A stretch of 64,000 nt of DNA from JADZAI01 sp046348585 (GTDB lineage: Bacteria; Pseudomonadota; Alphaproteobacteria; Micropepsales; Micropepsaceae), in assembly GCA_046348585.1 (NCBI GenBank), contig JAXMDZ010000001.1:248001-312000 (forward strand). The letters are read 5' to 3'. The notes under the pieces are model-generated. The model was not told the origin of the DNA. It saw only the letters and a list, made by a program, of their open reading frames with translations, and ran no database searches. This document shows, in pieces, positions 26,134-34,824 of this stretch. How positions within the stretch are numbered: the first letter of the stretch is position 1; each line of letters begins with the position of its first letter. A program made the translations under genes and the position numbers.

Positions 26134-27312
26134 ATGCCCGAAGCCGCCCTCTCGCGCGCCGATCTGAAACGCGGCCGCGCCCTGCTGTGGCTGATCCTCG
26201 CCGCGGCGCTGTCGGCGGCGGTCGCCGTCGTCGCGGTGCTCGGCGACCGCGCCGCGGTGACGGCGACGAGCATGAACGAGACAATGTTCCCAGGCTTCGC
26301 GGAGAGTTCGACCAAGGCGGCCACGATCCGCATCGAATCGCCGACGCTCTACGTCACGCTGAACAAGGGCGCCGATGGCAAATGGACCGTCGCCGACCGC
26401 TCGAACTACCCCGCCAATCCCGAAGGCGTGCGCGCCCTGATGCTGGCGATGTCGCAGATCAAGCTGGTCGAGCGCCGCTCGGCCGACCCGGCCCGCCACG
26501 CGGCGCTGGAACTGACGACCGGCGAGATGGGATCGGGCCACGCCGTCACCGTCACGGCGGCGGACGGCAGCGTCCTCGCCGCGCTGGTCGCCGGCAAGGT
26601 GCAGTCGCGGGCCACGGGCTCCTCCCCCGGCACGCTCTTCGTGCGCCGGGCGGGCGAGGACCAGACCTGGCTGGCGCGCGGCGGCATTCCCATTCCCGCC
26701 TCGGTCGGGGCGACTCTGGACAAGACGCTGTTCACGCTGGACGAGGCGCGCATCGCCATGGTGCGCGTCGAGCCGCGTGGCCTTGCGCCCTACACGCTGA
26801 CCCGCGCCGCGCCGGGCGAACCTTTCGCGCTCGACGCCGTGCCCGCCGGCAAGGTCGCGCAATCGGCGCAGATCCTTCAGACCCCCGCCTCGGCGATCGC
26901 CGGTCTCACCTTCGACGACGTGATGAAGGCCGATGCGGTCGAGCTGAAGGACGCGACGACCGCGACCTTCGCGACCTTCGACGGCCTCGTCGTGAAGGTG
27001 ACGCTGGTCGCCGGCGGGCCGGAAGGCGCGTTCGGCCTCATCGAGGCCTCGGTCGACGAGGCCCGCGCCGCCACCGCGCCGCCGCCCGCCGAGGGCAAGG
27101 CGAAGGCGGATCCGAAGGCCGACGCGGCGGCGATCAACGCCCGCGTCGCGGGCTGGGCCTACCGCCTGCCGACCTTCGTGCTGACCAACCTGGTGCCGCC
27201 GCTGGAGATGCTGGTCGAGGACAAGCCCGCCGAAGCGCCGCCCGCGGCGACGCCGGGGGCGACGCCCGGCGAGACGCCCGCGCCCGAAGCCCCTCCCGCC
27301 CCGCCGCACTAG
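26134..27312 (+). CDS. DUF4340 domain protein of the Gld-like ABC operon
   Basis: 392 residues from ATG 26134 with GAGGAA upstream; the longer upstream frame overlaps the previous gene. One N-terminal membrane helix (about 15-37), then repeated DUF4340-type units: ADGKWTVADRSNYPANPEGVRALMLAMSQIKLVER and RRAGEDQTWLARGGI. The C-terminus is Pro/Ala-rich. DUF4340 proteins regularly follow GldG-like proteins; the role is unknown, probably periplasmic. Confidence 0.85.
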   Translation: MPEAALSRADLKRGRALLWLILAAALSAAVAVVAVLGDRAAVTATSMNETMFPGFAESSTKAATIRIESPTLYVTLNKGADGKWTVADRSNYPANPEGVRALMLAMSQIKLVERRSADPARHAALELTTGEMGSGHAVTVTAADGSVLAALVAGKVQSRATGSSPGTLFVRRAGEDQTWLARGGIPIPASVGATLDKTLFTLDEARIAMVRVEPRGLAPYTLTRAAPGEPFALDAVPAGKVAQSAQILQTPASAIAGLTFDDVMKADAVELKDATTATFATFDGLVVKVTLVAGGPEGAFGLIEASVDEARAATAPPPAEGKAKADPKADAAAINARVAGWAYRLPTFVLTNLVPPLEMLVEDKPAEAPPAATPGATPGETPAPEAPPAPPH

Positions 27313-27418
27313 GCGCGCAGGGTCGTCCGTCCGAACGCCTCGCTCTGTGACGGCGGCGGGATCGGCCGGGCGCGGATTGCGGTATGGTCCCGCGCCCCGC
27401 GCAACCGGATCGCCCGCC

Positions 27419-28945
27419 ATGCCGCCCCCTTCCGCCGTTCTCGGCATCGACAACGGCTCCTTCCACTACGGCGCGACGCCCGTCTTCGAAGGCGTGATGC
27501 TGAATCTCGACGACAAGCGCACCGCGCTGGTCGGCGACAACGGCGCGGGCAAGTCGACGCTGCTGAAATGCCTGACGGGCGAACTGGAGCTGACGAGCGG
27601 CAAGATCGTCCGCTCGCGCGGCTTCAAGCTCGGCTATGTGCCGCAGGAGACGCCCGAGGGCCTCGGCGGCCTCACCGTGCGCGAGGTGCTGGAGGGCTTT
27701 CTCGGACAGCGCGACGGCAGCGAGGACTGGCGCATCGACGTTCTGCTCGACGAGTACGCGATCGCGCCCGAGCTGGCCGAACGCCGCTTCGGCGAACTCT
27801 CCGGCGGCTGGCAGCGTCTCTTCCTGATCGCCGGCGCGGCGCGCCTCGCCGAGCCGGACCTGCTGATCCTCGACGAGCCGACCAATTATCTCGACCTCGC
27901 CAACATCAACACGCTGGAAGGCTGGCTGGCGGCGAGCCCCCGGCTGCCGCTGCTCGTCGTCAGCCACGACCGCGAGTTCCTGGAGCGCAACACGCAGCGC
28001 ACCATCTTCCTGCGCGGCGACGGCGCGCACAGCTTCAACGCGGGCTTCGTCGAGGCGCGCCAGCAATTGCTCCGGCGCGACGCCGCCGACGCCGCAAGGC
28101 GCGCGCAGGAGGAAAGGGAGATCGCGCGGCTGGAGCAGGTCGCCGCCCGCTACAAGCAATGGGGCGTCTTCAACGACAAGTTCGACCGCCGCCGCAAGGC
28201 GACGGAGAAGCGGATCGAGCGGCTGGAGGACGAGAAGACCGGCGCCTATGCGGCGCGCAACCGGCGGCTGGAATTGCATGACGGCGATCTCGACGCCCGC
28301 GTCGCGCTGCGTCTGCGCGACCTGATGGTGACGGCGCCGGACGGGTCGCGCACGCTCCTGCGCGTCGAGGCGCTCACCGTGGGCGTCGGCGACCGCATCG
28401 CCATCCTCGGCCCCAACGGGGCCGGCAAGTCGATGCTGCTGAACGCCATCGCCGCCGCCTTCGATCCGGCCCTGGAGCACTATGACGGGCGCGCGCCCAT
28501 CCGCTTCAACCCCTCGGTCCGCCTCGTCCATTTCGACCAGCGCATGGCGGACCTGCCGCTGAAGACCAGCCTGCTCGACTATGTGCTGGAGGCCGACGGC
28601 GTCACCTCGAAGGCGGCGATGGCGCTGATCGCCCGCGCCGGCTTTCTCAACGCCCGCATCAACGCGCCCATCGCGACGCTGAGCCACGGCGAGCGCGCCC
28701 GGCTGATCTTCCTCAAGCTGCGCCTGATGCGGCCGAACTTCTACGTTCTGGACGAGCCGACCAACCATCTCGACATCGCCGGACAGGAGGCGCTGGAGGA
28801 GCAGCTGGAGCAGTCGGAGGTGACCTGCCTCTTCGTCAGCCACGACCGCTTCTTCACGCGCACCGCGGCGACCCGCTTCCTGGAACTGCGCAAGGGCAGG
28901 CTGGTCGAGATCGAGGACCCCGGCGCGTTCTTCGAACGGCAATAG
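27419..28945 (+). CDS. ABC-F family ATPase
   Basis: 508 residues from ATG 27419. Two ABC domains without membrane segments: Walker A GDNGAGKST and GPNGAGKSM, signatures LSGGWQRL and LSHGERARL, Walker B ILDEPTNYLD and VLDEPTNHLD. A charged linker (about 205-280) joins them. The second Walker A has Met in place of the usual Thr after the magnesium-binding Ser, which need not abolish activity. ABC-F proteins act on ribosomes in translation or antibiotic protection. Confidence 0.9.
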   Translation: MPPPSAVLGIDNGSFHYGATPVFEGVMLNLDDKRTALVGDNGAGKSTLLKCLTGELELTSGKIVRSRGFKLGYVPQETPEGLGGLTVREVLEGFLGQRDGSEDWRIDVLLDEYAIAPELAERRFGELSGGWQRLFLIAGAARLAEPDLLILDEPTNYLDLANINTLEGWLAASPRLPLLVVSHDREFLERNTQRTIFLRGDGAHSFNAGFVEARQQLLRRDAADAARRAQEEREIARLEQVAARYKQWGVFNDKFDRRRKATEKRIERLEDEKTGAYAARNRRLELHDGDLDARVALRLRDLMVTAPDGSRTLLRVEALTVGVGDRIAILGPNGAGKSMLLNAIAAAFDPALEHYDGRAPIRFNPSVRLVHFDQRMADLPLKTSLLDYVLEADGVTSKAAMALIARAGFLNARINAPIATLSHGERARLIFLKLRLMRPNFYVLDEPTNHLDIAGQEALEEQLEQSEVTCLFVSHDRFFTRTAATRFLELRKGRLVEIEDPGAFFERQ

Positions 28946-28957
28946 GACGGCGGGCGG

Positions 28958-29695
28958 CTAGGGCGCGGCCGCTTCGGCGTGCGCCAGATCGATGATCGCC
29001 GCGCCCAGGACCGGGCCCTGGCCGTTGCGCTGCACGAAGACGGCGATGCGGTCGGCGGTCTGGCCGGTCTCGCCCGCCAGCGGAATCTCCAGCCTCAGCG
29101 CTTCGCCGCGCCAGGCCCCGACCGGGGCGAGTTCGCGCACCACGTTGGAATAGACGATCGTCCGCCCGGCGTTCTCGCCGCCGCCGATATCGACGCTGAC
29201 GCGCGAGGAAAGGCGGGCGACGGTGACCGTCGCCTCGACGCCCAGAAGGCGCTGGCTCTCGGCGATCTCGACCACCAGCGCGGTGTCGCTCGCCGTCAGC
29301 GCGATCGCGGCCGAGGGCGTCTCCTTGGCGGCATGCGCGGCGATCATCGCCAGCGCGTCGTCGCGGCGGCTGCCGACCACGTCGCCGATGCCGCCGATCA
29401 CCATCTGCGGCGTATAGACCGAACGCGACGGCAGGTTCGGCGCATAGGTCTGCTGGCGCACCGAATATTCGTGGGCGGCGAGCGTGTCCCTCCAGCCCAG
29501 ATAGTCCCAGATATCGACCGGGTAGGTGAGCGCCACCACCCCGTCGGTGCGGACCAGCTCTTCCATGAAGGAATCGGCCGCCGGGCAGGACGAGCAGCCC
29601 TGGCTGGTGAACAGCTCGACCAGCACGGGCCGGCCGTCCGCCTGGGCGGACGCGCCGAACAGCAGCAAGGCCGCCGCCATGACGAGACTACGCAT
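28958..29695 (-). CDS. Secreted DUF1223 thioredoxin-like protein
   Basis: 245 residues. Signal peptide 1-19 (AQA). The mature start VLVELFTSQGCSSCP holds Cys34/Cys37, a thioredoxin-like CxxC, and VVALTYPVDIWDYLGWRDTLA and PQMVIGG are family hallmarks. The DUF1223 family is periplasmic and uncharacterised; a redox role is inferred. It lies 54 bases downstream of rplS on the same strand and could be read through from that operon. Confidence 0.88.
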   Translation of the reverse strand: MRSLVMAAALLLFGASAQADGRPVLVELFTSQGCSSCPAADSFMEELVRTDGVVALTYPVDIWDYLGWRDTLAAHEYSVRQQTYAPNLPSRSVYTPQMVIGGIGDVVGSRRDDALAMIAAHAAKETPSAAIALTASDTALVVEIAESQRLLGVEATVTVARLSSRVSVDIGGGENAGRTIVYSNVVRELAPVGAWRGEALRLEIPLAGETGQTADRIAVFVQRNGQGPVLGAAIIDLAHAEAAAP

Positions 29696-29749
29696 AGGCG
29701 CATCCTAGCCCAGAAGCGGCGGCCGTGAAGGTCACCTTGCGGTGAGGGC

Positions 29750-30169
29750 TCAAGCCGCTTCCGGCTTGTCCGCGCGCTTGTCGCGGGCTTCGGTGATGCG
29801 CGCCGATTTGCCCTGGCGGCCCTTCAGGTAATAGAGCTTCGCGCGGCGGACGCGGCCGCGGCGGGTCACCTCGATCGAGTCGACCAGCGGCGAATGGACC
29901 GGGAACACGCGCTCCACGCCCTCGCCGTAGCTGATCTTGCGGACCGTGAAGTTCTCCTGCAGGCCCGCGCCCGAGCGGCCGATGCAGACGCCCTCGAACG
30001 CCTGGATGCGCTCGCGGGTCTTCACCTTGCCCGACTTCTCCTCGACGGAGATTTCGACCACCTTGACGTTGACCTTCAGCGTGTCGCCGGGGCCGAAATC
30101 GGTGGTGCCGCTCTTGCGCGCCAGCTTCGCCAGCTCTTCCTTTTCGAGCTCTGCAATGATGTTGCTCAT
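29750..30169 (-). CDS. rplS: 50S ribosomal protein L19
   Basis: 139 residues. MSNIIAELEKEE at the start, FGPGDTLKVNVKV, and the conserved ending FPVHSPLVDSIEVTRRGRVRRAKLYYL identify L19. A short charged C-terminal extension follows. It is the last gene of rpsP-rimM-trmD-rplS; the start overlaps the trmD stop as ATGA. Confidence 0.98.
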   Translation of the reverse strand: MSNIIAELEKEELAKLARKSGTTDFGPGDTLKVNVKVVEISVEEKSGKVKTRERIQAFEGVCIGRSGAGLQENFTVRKISYGEGVERVFPVHSPLVDSIEVTRRGRVRRAKLYYLKGRQGKSARITEARDKRADKPEAA

Positions 30170-30912
30170 GTCCGTCGTCCTTTCGTCGGTCGTGTCTGAA
30201 GCGCGTCCGTCCGGGCGGCATAGGCCGCCCACAGATCGGGGCGCCGGTTTCGGGTGATCTCCTCGGCGGCGGCCTTGCGCCATTCGCCGATTTGCCTGTG
30301 ATGGCCGCCGCTGAGGACGGCCGGAATGTCGAGGCCCTCGAAGCTCTGGGGCCGCGTGTAGTGCGGGTATTCGAGGAGGCCGTTCTCGAAGCTCTCCTCG
30401 GCGTGGCTGGCCGCATCGCCCATGACGCCCGGCAGCAGCCGCACGCAGGAATCCATCACCGCCATCGCGGCGAGTTCCCCGCCCGACAGCACGAAGTCGC
30501 CGAGGCTGAGTTCGCGCACGTTGCGGGCGGCGAAGATGCGCTCGTCGACCCCCTCGAAGCGGCCGCACACGAAGATCGCGCCGGGGCCGGCCGCCAGCTC
30601 GCGCGCGAAGGCCTGCGCGAAGCGCGGCCCCCGCGGGCTGAGATAGAGCACCGGGCGCCCCGCCGGGCCTGCCGCCGTCGCCGCGTCGATCGCCCGCGCC
30701 AGCACGTCGACGCGCATCACCATGCCCGCCCCGCCGCCGGCCGGCGTGTCGTCGACCGTGCGGTGGCGGCCTTCCGCGAAGGCGCGGATGTCCATGGTTT
30801 CGAGCGTCCAGATGCCGTTCGCCAGCGCCTTGCCGGCGAGCGAAACCCCGAGCGGCCCGGGGAACATCTCCGGGAACAGCGTCAGCGCGGTGGCGGTCCA
30901 GGGCGCGCTCAT
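30166..30912 (-). CDS. trmD: tRNA (guanine-N1)-methyltransferase
   Basis: 248 residues. SPOUT knot enzyme methylating G37 of tRNAs: LTLFPEMFPGPLG at the start, DDTPAGGGAGMVMR, and the SAM-binding knot VCGRFEGVDERI with ELSLGDFVLSGGE. It starts on the stop of rimM and ends on the start of rplS, both four-base overlaps, the standard ribosomal operon order. Confidence 0.97.
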   Translation of the reverse strand: MSAPWTATALTLFPEMFPGPLGVSLAGKALANGIWTLETMDIRAFAEGRHRTVDDTPAGGGAGMVMRVDVLARAIDAATAAGPAGRPVLYLSPRGPRFAQAFARELAAGPGAIFVCGRFEGVDERIFAARNVRELSLGDFVLSGGELAAMAVMDSCVRLLPGVMGDAASHAEESFENGLLEYPHYTRPQSFEGLDIPAVLSGGHHRQIGEWRKAAAEEITRNRRPDLWAAYAARTDALQTRPTKGRRT

Positions 30913-31487
30913 GGGCCTTCCTCGCCATTGTCGTTGGCGGCGGCGCGCTCCTCGGCGTCGGGGCGGGGCGGCGCCAGGAACTGCGCCGCGACCGAGCCTT
31001 CCGAGCCGTCGACGACCAGCCGGTCCCCGGCGATCTCGACCACCACGTCGTCGCTGAACGGCAGCAGCACGGTGCTGCGGCGTCCGGGCACCGCGACCTC
31101 AAGCAGGTCGCCGGCGCCGAAATCCTGCACCGCCACGACCTCGCCGATCGCCGCGCCCGCCTCGTCGACGACGGGCAGGCCGACCAGATCGGCGGCATAG
31201 ACCTCGTCCTCGTCCTCGACCGGCGGCAGCGCCTCGCGCGCGACCTGGAGCTTGCGGCCCTTCAGCCGTTCGGCGGCGTCGCGGTCGGCGACGCCCTCGA
31301 TGCGGGCGATGACATGGTCGTGGGCGGCGCGGACGTTTTTCAACGTCAGCCTCTCGCCCCGCTCGGTGACGAGCGCGCCATAGGCCGCGATCGCGCAGGG
31401 GTCTTCGGTGAAGCTGCGCAGCTTCACCTCGCCCCGGACGCCGTGCGGCCGGACGATCTCGCCGAGTGTGACCATGTCCGCGGACAT
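30909..31487 (-). CDS. rimM: Ribosome maturation factor RimM
   Basis: 192 residues. An N-terminal RimM domain (GEIVRPHGVRGEVKLRSF) and a C-terminal PRC-barrel (DEDEVYAADLVGLPVVDEAG). It assists 30S head assembly by binding S19. The acidic C-terminal tail is longer than in some relatives. It lies 11 bases after rpsP and overlaps trmD by four bases. Confidence 0.95.
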   Translation of the reverse strand: MSADMVTLGEIVRPHGVRGEVKLRSFTEDPCAIAAYGALVTERGERLTLKNVRAAHDHVIARIEGVADRDAAERLKGRKLQVAREALPPVEDEDEVYAADLVGLPVVDEAGAAIGEVVAVQDFGAGDLLEVAVPGRRSTVLLPFSDDVVVEIAGDRLVVDGSEGSVAAQFLAPPRPDAEERAAANDNGEEGP

Positions 31488-31498
31488 CGACCGTTCGA

Positions 31499-31846
31499 TC
31501 AGGCGGCTTCGGCCGAAGCGGCGGCGGCGGCCTTCAGGCGCTCCTGGGCCTTGGCCTTGGGCGTCGCCTTCTGCGGATTGTTGCGCACGATCGGCTTCAC
31601 GAGGCCAGCGTCGGCGAAGAAGCGGTGCACGCGGTCGCTCGGCAGCGCGCCCTTCGACATCCAGGCCTTCGCCTTGTCGGCGTCGAACTTCAGCCGCTCG
31701 GCGTGGTCGCGCGGCAGCAGCGGGTTGTAGTAGCCGAGCTTTTCGATGAAGCGGCCGTCGCGCGGGCTCTTGGAGTCCGCGACGACGATCGAATAGACGG
31801 GGCGCTTCTTGGTGCCGCCGCGCGACAGCCTGATCTTCAATGCCAT
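31499..31846 (-). CDS. rpsP: 30S ribosomal protein S16
   Basis: 115 residues. MALKIRLSRGGTKKRPVYSIVVADS and RDGRFIEKLGYYNPL are diagnostic. The C-terminus carries a Lys/Ala-rich extension common in alphaproteobacteria. It follows ffh by 34 bases on the same strand, so ffh and the rpsP operon may be one transcript. Confidence 0.98.
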   Translation of the reverse strand: MALKIRLSRGGTKKRPVYSIVVADSKSPRDGRFIEKLGYYNPLLPRDHAERLKFDADKAKAWMSKGALPSDRVHRFFADAGLVKPIVRNNPQKATPKAKAQERLKAAAAASAEAA

Positions 31847-31880
31847 GGAGTTCGTCCTTTCAACGCGAGTTCCTGGAAGT

Positions 31881-33281
31881 TCACTTCCGCCCGAAACCGG
31901 GCGGCAAACCGGGAAGACCTCCGGGCGGCATCTGCGGCATGCCGCCGCCCATGCCGAAGAGCGCGCCGAGGCCGCCCTTCTTGCCCTTCTTCAGGTCTTT
32001 CATCATGTCCGCCATCTGGCGGTGCATCTTCAAAAGCTTGTTGAGATCGGCCACGTCCACGCCCGCCCCCTTGGCGATGCGCTTGCGGCGCGACCCGTTG
32101 ATGATCTCGGGCTTGGCCCGTTCCTTTTTGGTCATCGACGAGATCATCGCCTGCTGGCGCAGGAAGATCTTTTCGTCGAGCCCGGCCTGGTCGATGGCGT
32201 TCTTGATCTTGCCGACGCCCGGCAACATGCCGAGAACGCCCTTCATGCCGCCGATGCGCTGCATCTGGCGCAGCTGTTCGGCGAGGTCGTCCAGCGTGAA
32301 GGAGCCCTGCTCCATCCGCTTGGCCATGGCCTGCGCCTTTTCGGCGTCGATGGTCTCGGCCGCCTTCTCCACCAGGCTGACGACGTCGCCCATCCCCAGG
32401 ATGCGGCCCGCCACGCGGCCGGGGTGGAAATCCTCCAGCGCGTCCAGCTTTTCGCCGACGCCGACCAGCTTGATCGGCGCGCCGGTGACCGCGCGCATCG
32501 AAAGCGCCGCGCCGCCGCGGCCGTCGCCGTCCATGCGGGTAAGGACGAGGCCGGTGATGCCGACCCGGTCCTTGAAGGTCTTGGCGATGTTGACCGCGTC
32601 CTGGCCGGTCAGCGCGTCGGCGACCAGCAGCGTCTCGTGCGGCCTGGCGATGTCGCGCACCGCCGCGATCTCGGCCATCAGCTGCTCGTCGATATGCAGC
32701 CGGCCGGCGGTGTCGAGCATCACCACGTCGTAGCCCGACAGGCGGCCGGCGGTGACAGCGCGCTTGGCGATGTCGGTGGGCATCTGCCCGGCGATGACCG
32801 GCAGCGTGGCGATTTCCGCCTGCTCGCCGAGGATCTTCAGCTGCTCCTGCGCGGCCGGACGCTGCACGTCGAGCGAGGCCATCAGGACCTTCTTGCGGTC
32901 CTTCTTGGTGAGGCGCAGGGCGATCTTGGCGGTCGAGGTGGTCTTGCCCGAGCCCTGCAGGCCGACCATCATGATGACGACCGGGGCGGGGGCGTTGAGG
33001 TCGATGCCGCTCGCCGTGTCGCCGAGCACGGCGGTCAGTTCGTCATGGACGATCTTGACGACCTGCTGGCCCGGCGTCACCGAGCGCAGCACGTCCTGGC
33101 CGACCGCCTTGACGCGGACCTTCTCGATGAAATCCTTGACGACGGCGAGCGAAACGTCGGCTTCGAGCAGCGCGACGCGAACCTCGCGCAGCGCCTCGTT
33201 GACGTCGCCCTCGGACAGGGCGCCGCGGCCGCGCAAGCGGTCGAAAACCTGTCCCAGCCTGTTCGTCAGCGTGTCGAACAT
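31881..33281 (-). CDS. ffh: Signal recognition particle protein Ffh (SRP54)
   Basis: 466 residues. N domain; GTPase domain with GLQGSGKTTSTAKIA, DTAGRLHID and TRMDGDGRGG; and a Met-rich M domain ending in a Gly/Met/Pro tail. It binds signal sequences and SRP RNA and docks with FtsY, which is encoded at 39.6 kb on the other strand. The SRP RNA gene was not seen in the window. Confidence 0.98.
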   Translation of the reverse strand: MFDTLTNRLGQVFDRLRGRGALSEGDVNEALREVRVALLEADVSLAVVKDFIEKVRVKAVGQDVLRSVTPGQQVVKIVHDELTAVLGDTASGIDLNAPAPVVIMMVGLQGSGKTTSTAKIALRLTKKDRKKVLMASLDVQRPAAQEQLKILGEQAEIATLPVIAGQMPTDIAKRAVTAGRLSGYDVVMLDTAGRLHIDEQLMAEIAAVRDIARPHETLLVADALTGQDAVNIAKTFKDRVGITGLVLTRMDGDGRGGAALSMRAVTGAPIKLVGVGEKLDALEDFHPGRVAGRILGMGDVVSLVEKAAETIDAEKAQAMAKRMEQGSFTLDDLAEQLRQMQRIGGMKGVLGMLPGVGKIKNAIDQAGLDEKIFLRQQAMISSMTKKERAKPEIINGSRRKRIAKGAGVDVADLNKLLKMHRQMADMMKDLKKGKKGGLGALFGMGGGMPQMPPGGLPGLPPGFGRK

Positions 33282-33458
33282 GAACCCGTCAATCCAAGCG
33301 CCAAAGCCCCCGGGGGCGCAACGCGCTGCCGGAGGGTCGTCCTTAAGGGCCGTCCCTCAAGGCCGTCGGGGCGAAATTGTCCCGAAGGTCGGCGGCATAA
33401 GCCCTGACGGGCCCGGAAAGTCAAGGCTGGGAGCGGCGCCCCACCTTTTTTCGGCCTG

Positions 33459-34295
33459 TTATTCAGGCCCCGGCACCTCGGCGAGGTCGCCGCCGGCCGG
33501 GGCGTAGGCCTCGGCGGCCGCGTCCCAGCGGAAGCGCCCGCTATAGACCCGCCGGCCGGGCGCGGGGGCCCCTTCCTCGATGGCGCAGTCGAGGCACAGC
33601 CGGGTCGTCTCCACGGTCACGCTGACCGCGACGGCGCTGTAGGGCGCGCCGGGATCGGGCTCGGCGGCGACGGCGAAGCTCTCGACGCTCTGCCAGTCCC
33701 CGGTCATGGCGGAATAGGCGAGCTGGGTGCAGATCGCCGCGAAGCGCCCCTTGCGCAGCAGGAGGACCGAGGACACCTCGTAATTCTCGCCCGCGTTGAC
33801 GTGCGAGCCGTTGACGATGACCGCGTCCATCCCCTCGGCCAGCGGCAGGGTCGTGGCAAGCGCCGTCCAGCGGTCGAGCCCGGCGTCCACCGCATCGACC
33901 AGCGCCGGGGACGCACCTTCAAGATCGTAGGCCGCAAGCAGCGTCGTGAAGACGCCGTCCTGCATGTCGTTCGTCATCACCAGGCGGATCGGCCGCCCGT
34001 CGCTGAGGATCTCCAGCGTCTCGACGGAACGGAAGGTGAGCGTCTCGGCGACCCCCGGCTGGCCGTCCGGCGTGCGCAGCGGCCCGGCAGGCGTGCCGGT
34101 CCAGATCCCGTCTTCGCCCTCGGCCAGATCGGGCAGCGCGAGCTTCAGCAGCGCCGCGTAGGTGAGGCCCGGATGGCCGGGCACGGCATCGGCGATGGCG
34201 GCCTCGGCCCCCGGCTGCGCCGCCCGTTCGGCCCGCACCGGCACGGCGAGCGCGGCGGCGAGGGCGAGAGCCGCGGCAAGGGCGCGAGCGATCAT
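33459..34295 (-). CDS. Secreted protein of unknown function
   Basis: 278 residues. Signal peptide 1-22 (VRA). The mature protein has no recognised domain; it has many short beta-like stretches (LTFRSVETLEILSDG, IRLVMTNDMQDG, MDAVIVNGSHVNAG) and a single CLDC motif near residue 240. Divergent from arfB; its ATG is 69 bases from that gene. Codon use matches the neighbours, so it is a real but unassigned gene. Confidence 0.72.
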   Translation of the reverse strand: MIARALAAALALAAALAVPVRAERAAQPGAEAAIADAVPGHPGLTYAALLKLALPDLAEGEDGIWTGTPAGPLRTPDGQPGVAETLTFRSVETLEILSDGRPIRLVMTNDMQDGVFTTLLAAYDLEGASPALVDAVDAGLDRWTALATTLPLAEGMDAVIVNGSHVNAGENYEVSSVLLLRKGRFAAICTQLAYSAMTGDWQSVESFAVAAEPDPGAPYSAVAVSVTVETTRLCLDCAIEEGAPAPGRRVYSGRFRWDAAAEAYAPAGGDLAEVPGPE

Positions 34296-34364
34296 GGCGA
34301 AATTCTCCGCATCGGGATGCCGCCCACACTAGACCGCGCCCGCGCGCCGGGCCACATGGAGCCC

Positions 34365-34796
34365 ATGACCGCCGCGCGCATCCCCGTGACCGACGCGATC
34401 AGCCTCGATCCGGCCGAGATCGCGGAAAGCTTCGTGCGCGCCTCCGGCCCCGGCGGGCAGAACGTCAACAAGGTCTCCAGCGCCGTGATGCTGCGCTTCG
34501 ACGTCGAGCGTTCGCCTTCGCTCGACGGCTGGACCAAGGCGCGGCTGACGCGGGCGGCGGGCGGCAAGATGACCAAGGACGGCATCCTCGTCATCAAGGT
34601 GCAGGATCACCGCGACCAGGCGCTGAACCGCGCGACGGCGCTCGAACGCCTCGTGGCGATGATCGCCGCCGCCAGCCTCCGCCCCAAGCCGCGCAAGGCG
34701 ACCAGGCCGACCTATTCGTCCAAGCTGAAGCGTCTCGAAGGCAAGGCGAAGCGGGCCGGCGTCAAGGCCGGGCGCGGCAAGGTCGCGATCGACTGA
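34365..34796 (+). CDS. arfB: Peptidyl-tRNA hydrolase ArfB (ribosome rescue)
   Basis: 143 residues from ATG 34365; an in-frame ATG at 34356 is also possible. The release-factor GGQ motif is at residues 30-32 in ASGPGGQNVNKVSSA, and the C-terminus is a Lys/Arg-rich tail (SSKLKRLEGKAKRAG) that enters the mRNA channel. Short length without codon-recognition domains separates it from RF1/RF2. It hydrolyses peptidyl-tRNA on stalled ribosomes. Confidence 0.93.
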   Translation: MTAARIPVTDAISLDPAEIAESFVRASGPGGQNVNKVSSAVMLRFDVERSPSLDGWTKARLTRAAGGKMTKDGILVIKVQDHRDQALNRATALERLVAMIAAASLRPKPRKATRPTYSSKLKRLEGKAKRAGVKAGRGKVAID

Positions 34797-34824
34797 CCGC
34801 CCGTCCGCGCCCCGCCGTGCCGGC

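Noticed and set aside
28400..28440. Met in the second Walker A of the ABC-F protein as an inactivating change
   Set aside because: The Lys and Ser that bind nucleotide and magnesium remain; the changed position is the following, less critical one.
28958..30912. Possible SRP RNA or tRNA gene around the ribosomal-protein operon
   Set aside because: No GGAAGCA-type SRP loop or cloverleaf could be found in the short gaps.
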